From: Centipeda flueggei ATCC 43531
GTDB lineage: Bacteria; Bacillota; Negativicutes; Selenomonadales; Selenomonadaceae
Length of the DNA stretch: 64,000 nt
Assembly (NCBI RefSeq): GCF_000160695.1
Contig: NZ_GG694006.1
Coordinates: 911,939-975,938 of the forward strand
Reading direction: 5' to 3'
This document shows positions 56,455-64,000 of this stretch, piece after piece. The notes under the pieces are model-generated. The model saw only the letters and a program-made list of their open reading frames with translations, did no database searches and was not told where the DNA came from. How positions within the stretch are numbered: position 1 is the stretch's first letter; each line of letters opens with the position of its first letter. A program made the translations under genes and the position numbers.

Positions 56455-57492
56455 TCACTCGATCACATGTCCATCTGTCCCAATCAGGATGAGCTGTGCA
56501 CCCGGAATCTCCGAGAGGAGGCTGCGCCCACGCTCCGCGCCCATGACGAAGATTGCCGTCGAGAGCATATCCGAGAGCTGTCCCTCATGCCCTGCCCACG
56601 CGGTCCCCTCCATCGCATTCTGCGGCAGAATGACGGTGACGGATGCGAGTCCCGTCTCTGCGGGATAGCCCGTGCGCGGGTCGACGAGATGATGATACCG
56701 CCGCCCCTCGCAGAGAAAATACCGCTCATCGTCGCCCGATGCGGAGAGCATGGCATCTGAGAGCTGCGCCGCCGCAGCGAGATCGCTGCGGCTTTCCCCG
56801 CGCGGATTGCGGATGCCGATATGCCACGGCTCCCCCTCCGCATTCACGCCGCACGCGAGAATCGAGCTGCTGCCGAGATCGGCAAGAGCATTCACTGCGC
56901 CGCCTGCCGCCCAGCTGCGCGCGATGCCGTCGAGTGCCAGCCCCTTGATGAGTGCGCCGCGGTCGATCTTCATCCCCGCGCGCAGAAGCCGTACCTCCGG
57001 GTGCTCTCCATCATCAGCGGCACGCTCTCGCAGCTCAAGCGCATGCCAATCGACGTGTGCGCGCGCCGCGGCGACCTCCTCCGCCGTCGGCGGATACTGT
57101 GCGGCACGCGCCGCATCCCACAGCTCCGTCAGCGTGCCCGAGGTAATATCAAACGCACCGTCCGACTGGCGCGCCATCTCCTGCGCAAGGGCAAGCGTCT
57201 CATAGAGCCCGGACGGCACCTCCGTCCATTCCCCCGTCCCTGCCGCCGCCTCCACACGGGCGAGCACCGCACCGTCCGCATCCTCCTCCACCGCAGTAAG
57301 TACCGCCATCCCGTCCCGCAGCGCCGCCTGCGACGTGATCTCATCCGCACGCACGGTCAAACGTGCCACCGTCCCCATCACGATCCGCGTCTCCTCCGCC
57401 GTCACATCCCCCCCGCACCCGCCGAGGAAGAGTGCCATGCCGAGCAGAAGAACAAGGGGCGACTTGAACAACCGGAAAAACTTTTGTATCAT
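56455..57492 (-). CDS. apbE: FAD:protein FMN transferase, lipoprotein
   Basis: 345 residues. Lipoprotein signal with Cys at residue 26 (LFLGGC), then MGTVARLTV, SDGAFDITSGTLTELW, ADLGSSSILACG, and YHHLVDPRTGYPA, the ApbE flavin/metal region. Attaches FMN to Thr/Ser of exported flavoproteins on the outer face of the membrane. Substrate protein not obvious here. The frame extends to 57666 but ATG 57492 with AAAGGAAT gives a proper signal peptide. Confidence 0.92.
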   Translation of the reverse strand: MIQKFFRLFKSPLVLLLGMALFLGGCGGDVTAEETRIVMGTVARLTVRADEITSQAALRDGMAVLTAVEEDADGAVLARVEAAAGTGEWTEVPSGLYETLALAQEMARQSDGAFDITSGTLTELWDAARAAQYPPTAEEVAAARAHVDWHALELRERAADDGEHPEVRLLRAGMKIDRGALIKGLALDGIARSWAAGGAVNALADLGSSSILACGVNAEGEPWHIGIRNPRGESRSDLAAAAQLSDAMLSASGDDERYFLCEGRRYHHLVDPRTGYPAETGLASVTVILPQNAMEGTAWAGHEGQLSDMLSTAIFVMGAERGRSLLSEIPGAQLILIGTDGHVIE

Positions 57493-57664
57493 ATATAGGA
57501 TTCCTTTCTTCAGCGGCGATATCGTATGATCATCCTTCTGCACCAATATCGAAGCAAGAGAGCACCATGTTCCTAAGTGAACCTTAGCAGAGCAAGTGCC
57601 TCTGTGCAGCATGCAGAAACAGCAGACGATATTCACGCCGCAGTTCAATCCTCCGAGGTGACCC

Positions 57665-58045
57665 ATGCCATCCAGATTTCATGAAATTCTCCGTTTCCTC
57701 CTCGTCGGGGGCGGCTGCTTCCTGCTCGACTACGGGCTGCTCTACATCCTCACAGAGTATGCAGGGCTCTACTATCTCCTCTCGTCGGGGATCTCCTTCA
57801 GCATCTCCGTCTTTGTCAACTATCGTCTCTGCCTCATCTACGTCTTTCATGGCGCATCCGCCGAAACGCACCGCGCGAAAATCCTCTTCTTCGGCTCAAG
57901 CATCGCAGGACTTGTCCTCAACCAGATCCTCATGTGGGTGCTCGTCGACGGACTCAGCGTCTACTACATGCTCGCCAAGATCATTGCCGCCGGCATCGTC
58001 ACCGTGTGGAACTACGTCCTCAAACGCCGTGCCCTGCGCAGCTAA
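57665..58045 (+). CDS. GtrA-family membrane protein
   Basis: 126 residues with four membrane helices: LRFLLVGGGCFLLDYGLLYIL, LSSGISFSISVFVNYRLCLIYVF, FGSSIAGLVLNQILMWVLVD, AKIIAAGIVTVWNYVLKRRAL. GtrA proteins move lipid-linked sugars across the membrane for cell-surface polysaccharides. No glycosyltransferase is adjacent. RBS GAGGTG. Confidence 0.9.
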   Translation: MPSRFHEILRFLLVGGGCFLLDYGLLYILTEYAGLYYLLSSGISFSISVFVNYRLCLIYVFHGASAETHRAKILFFGSSIAGLVLNQILMWVLVDGLSVYYMLAKIIAAGIVTVWNYVLKRRALRS

Positions 58046-58062
58046 GGAAGTACTGATATCTT

Positions 58063-58226
58063 GGGAAGCACTGATAAATTCGGCACGACCATCTTGACGC
58101 ATCTTTTTCGCCCGCTTATCGTTAGCAAATCCTCCACATAGCCCTCGCTATGCGTCCGGTTTGCTGCCTCAATCGGACAAAAAATCTACGCCAATCTGGC
58201 ATACCTCATTTTATCAGCGATTCCCT
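58063..58226 (+). repeat. dispersed ~160-bp element, copy E
   Basis: Ends GGGAAGCACTGATAAA and TTTATCAGCGATTCCC. Contains TTCGGCACGACCATCTTGAC, CTTTTTCGCCCG, hairpin CATAGC-CCTC-GCTATG followed by CGTCCGG, and CGGACAAAAAATCTACGCC. A second, truncated left end (TAAGGAAGTACTGATA, 58043-58058) sits just before it. Confidence 0.88.
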
Positions 58227-58463
58227 TGTATTCTAACAACATCCCGCGCGCTGCGCAAGCACGGGAATGCCGGCATACTGTCAGTTCTGATGCAGCAGCA
58301 CACACGCAGCCTCCGTTCACAGCACACCCGCCACCGCCTAGCCCCCTCCCCCGCTTCGTCAGGGGAGTTTTTTTGTGCCATTTTAGCCCTTATGCTCCGC
58401 AATATTCAGTAAAGTACTTCTTTTATCCAAAAAGAAGGAGTTCTTTCTCCAAGAACGAAATAG
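58227..58463. other. gene-free stretch between copy E and the fumarate reductase operon
   Basis: No supported gene. Contains a hairpin CCCCT...AGGGG followed by TTTTTTT near 58340-58375 (terminator-like, plus strand) and a run rich in CA/CC. AT content rises sharply after 58380. Confidence 0.4.
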
Positions 58464-58502
58464 GAATCTATTATAGGATTTATTTATAATTGAAATAGAT
58501 TC
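58464..58502. promoter_or_regulatory. inverted repeat around a -10 element before the fumarate reductase operon
   Basis: GAATCTATT (58464-58472) and AATAGATTC (58494-58502), perfect 9-bp arms with a 21-bp spacer containing TATAAT (58485-58490). Arm spacing of three turns fits a dimeric regulator. No good -35, which suggests activation. Confidence 0.45.
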
Positions 58503-58527
58503 TATGTATCATTAGGAGGGAAAAGCA

Positions 58528-60375
58528 ATGGCAATGGAAATCTCACGCCGCACCTTTATCAAGGGAACAGCAGCGGCGGGCGTTGTCCTCATGTCCGGTG
58601 CCTATCTCGGCTGCGGGGGAAAGAACATCCCGGAGCAGGTACGGCGCGGCGACGTGACCTATGACGTGCTCGTCATCGGCAGCGGCGGTGCAGGGATGCG
58701 TGCAGGACTCGCGGCAGCTCAGAACAAGGATCTGAAGGTCGCTGTCCTGACGAAGCTCGTCCCGACGCGCTCGGCATCGACGATGGCACAGGGCGGCATG
58801 AACGGCGTGACGGGCGTCACCGACCCTAATGACAGTATCGAGTCGCACACATTCGACACGATCAAGGGCGGCGACTATCTCTGTGATCAGGACGCAGTCG
58901 AGTATTTCGCAGAGAACGCGGGCAAAACCATCTTCGAGATGGACTACATGGGCTATCCGTACAACCGTCAGAAGGATGGTCACTTCCATCAGCGCAAGAT
59001 GGGCGGCTCATCCTATCCGCGTGCAGCATACTTCGAGGATCGTGCGGGACACGCCATGGTGCACGCACTCTTCGAACAGTGCCTTGCACACAATATTGAT
59101 TTCATCTCCGAGTGCCAGATGCTCGAGATCAGCATGACGGACGCCGGCAAACTCGCGGGCATTGTCGCGATGGATATGCGCTCGGGCGACCTCATCGGCA
59201 TTCCCGCGAAAACGATCATCATTGCCACAGGCGGCTACGGCCGTGCCTACTGGGTGCGTACCTCCAATCCGTACAGCTCGACGGGCGACGGCATCGTCGC
59301 AGGCATGAACGTCGGGATCCCGTTCAAGGATCCCGAAATGGTGCAGTTCCATCCGACAGGTCTCTCCGTCAACGGCGTTCTGCTCTCCGAGTCCAGCCGC
59401 TCCGAGGGCGCACAGCTCTTCAACAAGAACGGCGAACGCTTCATGTCGAAATATGCCCCGGAGAAGATGGAGCTCGCGACGCGCGACATTGTCGCACGCG
59501 CCATCGCCACGGAGATCGAACAGGGACGCGGCATCGGCGAGGGGCTGACCGCCGGCGTCTACCTCGACTTTACAAAGATCCCGCCCGAGCGCATCCACGA
59601 ACGCCTCGGGCAGGTCTACGGCCTCGCAAAGCGTTTTGCGGGCGTTGATATTACGAAGGAGCCTGTCCTCATCAGCCCGACCTGCCACTACTCCATGGGA
59701 GGCCTTGAGATGGCCGACTACAAGACGGGCGCGACGCGCATCCCCGGCATCTTTACGGCGGGCGAGTGCAGCTGCGTCTCCGTCCACGGTGCGAACCGCC
59801 TTGGGGCAAACAGTCTCTCCGAGGTGCTCGTCTTTGGCAAGACGGCAGGCGAGGGTGCCGCCGCTTACGCCAAGGAACACAGCTACGAGGGCACACAGGA
59901 TCAGCTCGCTGCAGCGTGCACGAAGTGGAAGGATCACTTTGACAAGGTGACCGCACGTCCGCACACGACGAACCGCACGGTTCCCGAGATCCGCGATGCC
60001 ATGGTCAACACGATGTGGTACAAGGCGGGCGTGTTCCGTGACGGTGCGCAGCTCGAAGCGGCCTCGAAGGAACTGCGTGCGCTCGAAGAGGATTACAAGA
60101 ACTGCTATGTCGGCGACAGCTCCCATGTCTACAACACAGCATTCGAGCAGTATGTCGAACTCGGCAATCTCCTGCAGATCTCCCATGCCATCGTGCAGGG
60201 CGCGGCGGCACACAAGGAGAGCCGCGGCGGACACTCGCGCCGCGATTTCCCGAAGCGCGACGATGTGAACTTCCTCAAGCATACGCTGATCTACAAGCAG
60301 CCCGACGGGAAGTACACGGCGGAGTACAAGGACGTCGTCATCACGAAGTATCCGCCAAAGGAAAGGAAGTATTGA
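58528..60375 (+). CDS. fumarate reductase flavoprotein subunit, Tat-exported lipoprotein type (MfrA-like)
   Basis: 615 residues. N-terminal twin-arginine signal SRRTFIK (residues 6-12) and lipobox LGC (C29), so folded export and a lipid anchor are predicted. FAD motif DVLVIGSGGAGMRAGLAAA (46-64). The His that binds FAD covalently in FrdA/SdhA (TRSHT) is Ala here (PTRSAST, A83), so FAD is probably non-covalent. Catalytic region QFHPTGL, SESSRSEGAQLFN, HYSMGGLEM, HGANRLGANSL. With the next two genes it forms an SdhABE/MfrABE-like complex, known from Wolinella and Campylobacter to reduce fumarate with (methyl)menaquinol. Confidence 0.9.
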   Translation: MAMEISRRTFIKGTAAAGVVLMSGAYLGCGGKNIPEQVRRGDVTYDVLVIGSGGAGMRAGLAAAQNKDLKVAVLTKLVPTRSASTMAQGGMNGVTGVTDPNDSIESHTFDTIKGGDYLCDQDAVEYFAENAGKTIFEMDYMGYPYNRQKDGHFHQRKMGGSSYPRAAYFEDRAGHAMVHALFEQCLAHNIDFISECQMLEISMTDAGKLAGIVAMDMRSGDLIGIPAKTIIIATGGYGRAYWVRTSNPYSSTGDGIVAGMNVGIPFKDPEMVQFHPTGLSVNGVLLSESSRSEGAQLFNKNGERFMSKYAPEKMELATRDIVARAIATEIEQGRGIGEGLTAGVYLDFTKIPPERIHERLGQVYGLAKRFAGVDITKEPVLISPTCHYSMGGLEMADYKTGATRIPGIFTAGECSCVSVHGANRLGANSLSEVLVFGKTAGEGAAAYAKEHSYEGTQDQLAAACTKWKDHFDKVTARPHTTNRTVPEIRDAMVNTMWYKAGVFRDGAQLEAASKELRALEEDYKNCYVGDSSHVYNTAFEQYVELGNLLQISHAIVQGAAAHKESRGGHSRRDFPKRDDVNFLKHTLIYKQPDGKYTAEYKDVVITKYPPKERKY

Positions 60376-60376
60376 C

Positions 60377-61333
60377 ATGGACGCAACACTCAAAATCCAT
60401 CGCTATGTCGAGGGCAAATCGTGGGTGGACACGTTCACCGTGCCGCGCTCCACAGGGCTTACTGTCCTCGGCGCACTGACCTACATCAAGGAGCAGCAGG
60501 ATCCGACGCTCTCCTTCACCTGCTCCTGCCGTTCGAGCATCTGCGGCGCATGCGCCGTGCGCGTCAACGGCAACGCCGAGCTCTCCTGCGAGGTGCTGAT
60601 TGACGACCTCACGGCACGCTATCAGAGCGACGAGCTCACGATCGAGCCGCTCGGCAACTTCCGCGTGATCCGCGACCTCATCGTCGACTGGGATCCAAAA
60701 TACGCGCGCCTCAAAAAGGTAAAACCCTCCCTCCATCCGAAGGACGAGTTCACGGTGGAAACGGGCTGTCTCCAGTCCCCCGAGGACTTCAACAAGTACA
60801 AAAAATACGCAGGCTGCATTCTCTGCGGATCCTGCGTCTCCGAGTGCAACAAGAACACACTGAATCAGGACGACTTCCTCGATCCCTTTGCCTTCGTCAA
60901 GGCGGAGAAGCTCGTCGCCGACTCGCGCAGCAAAAGCCCCGAGGAGCATCTGAAGGCCGTCATCGAGGCCGGGCTGTGGCGCTGCTTCAACTGTCAGGAG
61001 TGCACAGCAAAATGTCCGAAAGGGCTCGACCCCGCCGGTGCCATCGAGAAGCTGAAGGCGGAAACCTTTAAGCATCACCTCGACGACAACGTCGGTGCGC
61101 GCCACGCAAAGGCGATCTACGATGACATCCAGACCTCCGGCACGCTTGACGAGTCGAAGCTCAACATCAAATCCGAGGGATACCTCATGTCGAGCCTGCG
61201 CCTGCCGATGGCACTGCGCCTCATGAACGTCGGCAAGATGGATCCGCTCGCCAAGCATCCCGTCAACCCCGAGATCAAGACCATCGACGCCATTGTCAAG
61301 GCGGCGGAGAACGCCGATAAGGAGGACGCATAA
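60377..61333 (+). CDS. fumarate reductase iron-sulfur subunit (MfrB-like)
   Basis: 318 residues, longer than a typical FrdB. [2Fe-2S] site in FTCSCRSSICGACAVRVNG with the last Cys in AELSCEV; two cluster motifs CILCGSCVSECNKN and CFNCQECTAKCPKG. A C-terminal extension of about 75 residues follows. No signal peptide: it would be carried out with the Tat-exported flavoprotein. Starts 1 bp after mfrA. Confidence 0.93.
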   Translation: MDATLKIHRYVEGKSWVDTFTVPRSTGLTVLGALTYIKEQQDPTLSFTCSCRSSICGACAVRVNGNAELSCEVLIDDLTARYQSDELTIEPLGNFRVIRDLIVDWDPKYARLKKVKPSLHPKDEFTVETGCLQSPEDFNKYKKYAGCILCGSCVSECNKNTLNQDDFLDPFAFVKAEKLVADSRSKSPEEHLKAVIEAGLWRCFNCQECTAKCPKGLDPAGAIEKLKAETFKHHLDDNVGARHAKAIYDDIQTSGTLDESKLNIKSEGYLMSSLRLPMALRLMNVGKMDPLAKHPVNPEIKTIDAIVKAAENADKEDA

Positions 61334-62202
61334 TGAAATACGCACTATTCCCGGGCTGCGTCCTCGACGGCGCGGCAGCCGAGGCATATACCTCGCTCAA
61401 GAAGGTCTGCGAAAAGCTCGGCATTGAGATCGAAGAAATCCCGAACTGGACGTGCTGCGGCGCATCCCACGGGCAGGGCGTGAACGACCTCGCCATGCTC
61501 GCCATAAACGCACGCAACATCTCCATCGCAGAGAATATGGGACTCCCCATCCTCACTGTCTGCAATACCTGCACGCTGCAGCTGCGCACGGCGAAATACC
61601 GACTCGACCATGAGCCGGGGCTGAAGGACAAGGTGAATGCCATCCTGGAGGAAGCAGGTCATCCGTACGCATATCAGGGGACGAGCGACATCACGCATTT
61701 CCTCTGGGTCCTCGATGAGCATCCCGAGGTGCTCGACGGAAAGATCACGGACGCACTGCAGGGGACAAAGGTCGCCTGCTACTACGGCTGCCACATTCTG
61801 CGTCCGAAACCGCAGATGCACTATGAGGAAGGCGACTATCCCGAGTCCTTCGAGCGTCTCGTACGCCGCCTCGGGGGGGAGCCCGTCTGGTTCGATGCGG
61901 GGCGCAAGTGCTGCGGCTTCCACGCACAGTTCACCGCCGAGCACGACGTGCTGACCGTCACAGGACAGATCGCCGCAAGTGCGGCACACGCAGATGCCGA
62001 TCTCATCGCCACCCCATGCCCGCTCTGCCAGATGCAGCTCGATATGTACGGACCCGAGGGACGCGACGCGGTCCGCGGTGAGACCGACATGCCCATCCTC
62101 CACCTGCAGCAGCTCGTCGGGCTCGCACTCGGCATGACACAGGAAGAGATCGGTTTCAATCGCCACGTCTTCGGACGCGATAAGCTGAAAGTCGGTGCGT
62201 AA
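61333..62202 (+). CDS. CCG-domain subunit (MfrE/SdhE-like)
   Basis: 289 residues with two cysteine-rich CCG domains: NWTCCGASHGQ plus VCNTCTLQL, and GRKCCGFHAQ plus TPCPLCQMQL, as in heterodisulfide reductase HdrB and the SdhE subunit of MFR-type complexes. No membrane helices. Likely links the iron-sulfur subunit to the quinol side. Start overlaps mfrB by 1 bp. Confidence 0.92.
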   Translation: MKYALFPGCVLDGAAAEAYTSLKKVCEKLGIEIEEIPNWTCCGASHGQGVNDLAMLAINARNISIAENMGLPILTVCNTCTLQLRTAKYRLDHEPGLKDKVNAILEEAGHPYAYQGTSDITHFLWVLDEHPEVLDGKITDALQGTKVACYYGCHILRPKPQMHYEEGDYPESFERLVRRLGGEPVWFDAGRKCCGFHAQFTAEHDVLTVTGQIAASAAHADADLIATPCPLCQMQLDMYGPEGRDAVRGETDMPILHLQQLVGLALGMTQEEIGFNRHVFGRDKLKVGA

Positions 62203-62251
62203 AGCATCTTCTTTCGGTTAGTAAACAGAATAGTTCTTTTCGAATAAGAAT

Positions 62252-62331
62252 TCCCCCGATCAGATACGTCCTACTGCGATATCAACATTGTATACAGGAC
62301 AATGGAAATCATCGTGATCGGGGGATTTTTC
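62252..62331 (+). terminator. terminator after the fumarate reductase operon
   Basis: TCCCCCGATCA and TGATCGGGGGA arms with a ~52-nt loop, then TTTTT. Long loop, so lower confidence. Confidence 0.6.
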
Positions 62332-62556
62332 TTGTTATTCCCATATAATCATAATTTAATACTACGAAATGCAGGAATTTGTTTATTATAATAGAATATA
62401 AATAATGATTTCACTCCTATAAATTTAATTCAATAGATAAAATTGTCTTGCTATTTTGTCTGTTTTGCGTTACACTAAACGCAAAGGATGGACGCTACAT
62501 TGAATCGCAGATATATGAGCGTTTCTATTTTCATCTGCGTAAAGGGAGTGAATATC
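62332..62556. other. AT-rich leader of the deoR-type gene
   Basis: 225 bp with no gene other than the 62488 upstream extension of the next frame. Very AT-rich up to 62460, then TGCGTTACACTAAACGCA, an 18-bp imperfect palindrome (62466-62483) that may be an autoregulatory operator. Confidence 0.35.
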
Positions 62557-63324
62557 ATGTTTCTGGAGGAGCGTCAAGAGCTCATCGTCCGCATGGTGGA
62601 GCGTGACGGCAAGGTTAAGGTCAAGGAGCTCAGCGCCAAATTCAAAGTCACCGAGGACTGCATCCGCAAGGATCTCGGGTCACTGGAGCGGCAAGGACGC
62701 CTCAAGCGCACCTACGGCGGTGCCGTGAAACTGACCCAAAGCGTTCACATGATCGAGGTAAGCCGTCATCGTCACATGGATGTCGAGGCAAAGCGGCGCA
62801 TCGCGCAGGCAGCTGTCTCTCTCATCCATGACAAGGATATGGTCTTCCTCGACGTGTCCACGAGCAACCTTGCCATTGCAGAACTGCTCATGAAGAGCGA
62901 CCGTGATTTGACCGTTGTCACGAACATGGTCGATGTGCTCGGCGTCCTGGCACGCAATCCCCGCATCGAGCTGATCTTTGCGGGCGGGCAGATCAACCGC
63001 GGACGTGACGGATTCTGGGGCGGTATGACGCAGGACTTCATCGGAAAGCTGAAGCCCGATATTGCCTTTGTCGGCGCCGTCGGCGTCAACGTCAAGGCAA
63101 ACAGTGTCTCCACCTACGACATCGACGACGGACTCAACAAGGCAACCATCATCGCCCGCAGCAAACGTTCCTACGTACTCGCGGAAGCGCGCAAGCTCGC
63201 TGCTGACGGCAACTATGACTATGCACCGCTCAATTCCCTGTCGGGGCTCGTCACGGATACGGAACCACCATCCGACATTCGTGCCGCTGCCGCAGACCTG
63301 GGGGTTGATGTCGTACTTCCGTAA
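62557..63324 (+). CDS. DeoR-family transcriptional regulator
   Basis: 255 residues. N-terminal winged helix (RQELIVRMVERDGKVKVKELSAKFKVTEDCIRKDLGSLERQGRLKRTYGGAV, seen in parts) and a DeoR-type sugar-phosphate sensor domain (DKDMVFLDVSTSNLAIAELL, TVVTNMVDVLGVLA, FAGGQINRGRDGFWGG, FVGAVGVN). Effector probably a phosphorylated sugar. No catabolic genes are adjacent in the window. AAAGGGAGTGAATATC precedes ATG 62557. Confidence 0.92.
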   Translation: MFLEERQELIVRMVERDGKVKVKELSAKFKVTEDCIRKDLGSLERQGRLKRTYGGAVKLTQSVHMIEVSRHRHMDVEAKRRIAQAAVSLIHDKDMVFLDVSTSNLAIAELLMKSDRDLTVVTNMVDVLGVLARNPRIELIFAGGQINRGRDGFWGGMTQDFIGKLKPDIAFVGAVGVNVKANSVSTYDIDDGLNKATIIARSKRSYVLAEARKLAADGNYDYAPLNSLSGLVTDTEPPSDIRAAAADLGVDVVLP

Positions 63325-63345
63325 CATCTCTCATTGATCGGACAG

Positions 63346-63376
63346 AACCGAGACGGGCTTGCCGTCTCGGTTTTCT
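63346..63376 (+). terminator. intrinsic terminator after the deoR-type gene
   Basis: AACCGAGACGG / CCGTCTCGGTT stem, 5-nt loop, TTTTC tail. Confidence 0.88.
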
Positions 63377-63388
63377 TGTGCGAAAATA

Positions 63389-63553
63389 TAGGAAACACTG
63401 ATAAAATGAGGTCTGCCAGATTGGCGTAGATTTTTTCGTCCGAACGAGGTGGAAAACCGGACGCAGAGTGGTGCTCTGTGGAGGATTTTCCGCCGAAGTG
63501 CGGGCAAAAAAGATGCGTCAAGATGGTTGTACCGAATTTATCAGTGCTTCCTA
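63389..63553 (-). repeat. dispersed ~160-bp element, copy F
   Basis: Reverse orientation. Plus-strand ends TAGGAAACACTGATAAAATG and TTTATCAGTGCTTCCTA. Own forward strand: AATTCGGTAC, CATCTTGACGCATCTTTTTTGCCCG, hairpin CAGAG-CACCA-CTCTG followed by CGTCCGG, AAAAAATCTACGCCAATCTGG. Confidence 0.88.
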
Positions 63554-63675
63554 TAGTTACTGTGCGTGCTCCTCGCAAACACTTCGTTGCACAGGCGGTC
63601 GTACACTTATCTGCCTAAATACCTGCGGATTCCTAAACGCGCTTCGCTTGAATTGTGCCCCCACCACCGCAAGCG

Positions 63676-63793
63676 GCCCCCCTCCCCCGTGATCACGGGG
63701 GAGGCTTTGGAGAACGGCCATAATAGCTTCCCCCGCCGATGCGAGTATGGAAACGGCAATATAGCTTCCCCCGCCGATGCGGGGGAAGTGCCG
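63676..63793. repeat. G/C-run palindromes and a short direct repeat
   Basis: A perfect palindrome CCTCCCCCGTGATCACGGGGGAGG occupies about 63676-63699 (written here as its two arms CCTCCCCCGTGA and TCACGGGGGAGG). The string AGCTTCCCCCGCCGATGCG occurs twice, near 63725 and 63768; the second copy forms CTTCCCCCGC-CGAT-GCGGGGGAAG. The rest of 63554-63952 shows no gene. Type of element not recognised. Confidence 0.55.
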
Positions 63794-63952
63794 AACGCAG
63801 TGAGGCGATGGGGGGCGCCCGTAACGCATGCGACTTTCTATCGGAAGAATCTCAGCACGCTGCAGAGTAAGTGAGCATGATTGAAAGGGCGAGAAAGTCA
63901 CGAGAGAACAACTTCATAGCCCCCAACACATACAACATACAAGGAGAAACGA

Positions 63953-64000
63953 TTGATTGATTTACTGAAACACTGCATGCTCTGCCCGCGGCGCTGCGGC
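63953..64000 (+). CDS. radical SAM protein, first 16 residues (cut by right edge)
   Basis: TTG 63953 after AAGGAGAAACGA opens a frame reading LIDLLKHCMLCPRRCG to the window end. CxLCPRxCG is the N-terminal motif of PflX-type radical SAM proteins, which use the Cys pair before the main cluster. Only the first residues are visible. Confidence 0.55.
   Translation, partial: MIDLLKHCMLCPRRCG

Noticed and set aside
59008..60393. Minus-strand open frame of 461 codons
   Set aside because: Shadow of the fumarate reductase flavoprotein gene.
63725..63793. CRISPR array
   Set aside because: Only two copies of a palindromic unit with no regular spacers and no cas genes.

Overview
The window looks like a chromosomal segment of a diderm Firmicute of the Negativicutes, most likely Selenomonadaceae (Selenomonas or a close relative). 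The sequence is GC-rich. It combines Firmicute-style genes (an Mbl-type MreB next to flgF/flgG, LL-diaminopimelate aminotransferase, class III ribonucleotide reductase functions, pyruvate formate-lyase) with clear outer-membrane traits: flagellar P and L rings, a TonB-dependent receptor, and OMP-type C-termini ending in Phe. The genus is inferred from gene content and was not verified by a search.

Layout. 1-13250 (minus strand): valS (cut by the window edge), a sulfatase-fold protein, fhs, folD, ubiA-like and ubiD-like genes, tatC and two tatA paralogues, a polyprenyl diphosphate synthase, and dapL. 13534-15588 (plus): a damaged three-part glutamate synthase locus in which the amidotransferase and FMN-domain genes are fused by an internal deletion. 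15736-23721 (minus): a phosphodiester-glycosidase gene and a flagellar rod/ring operon (orf-mbl-flgF-flgG-flgA-flgH-flgI-flgJ). 24081-30577 (plus): acetyltransferase, nucleoside salvage (deoB-pdp-cdd) overlapping a CheY/CheX-like pair, an MscS channel, and a small stand-alone glycyl-radical domain with nrdG. 30708-40953: small unknown gene, EamA half-transporter, acetyltransferase, MBL hydrolase, holA, pflA/pflB, MFS transporter, flavodoxin-like gene, glucitol-type EIIA, ygbA-like gene, asparaginase. 41353-46283: a very long frameshifted TonB-dependent receptor fused to a second porin-like barrel. 46560-56396: thioredoxin reductase with two glutaredoxins, a GntP permease, a frameshifted lysA-family gene, and a complete liv ABC operon ending in a CBS-ACT gene. 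56455-64000: apbE, gtrA, an exported-type fumarate reductase operon (mfrABE-like), a deoR regulator, and the start of a radical-SAM gene.

Themes. Anaerobic energy metabolism dominates: pyruvate formate-lyase, formate-tetrahydrofolate ligase with FolD, polyprenyl-quinone enzymes, and a fumarate reductase whose flavoprotein carries a twin-arginine lipoprotein signal, with tat genes in the same window. 

Most unusual signals: (i) a dispersed intergenic element of about 160 bp, five near-complete copies plus remnants, with inverted termini and a central hairpin whose arms covary between copies; (ii) the double-barrel outer-membrane fusion; (iii) an autonomous class III RNR glycyl-radical domain under an apparent NrdR-box promoter; (iv) three genes broken by single-base changes in homopolymer runs, which may be biology or consensus error.
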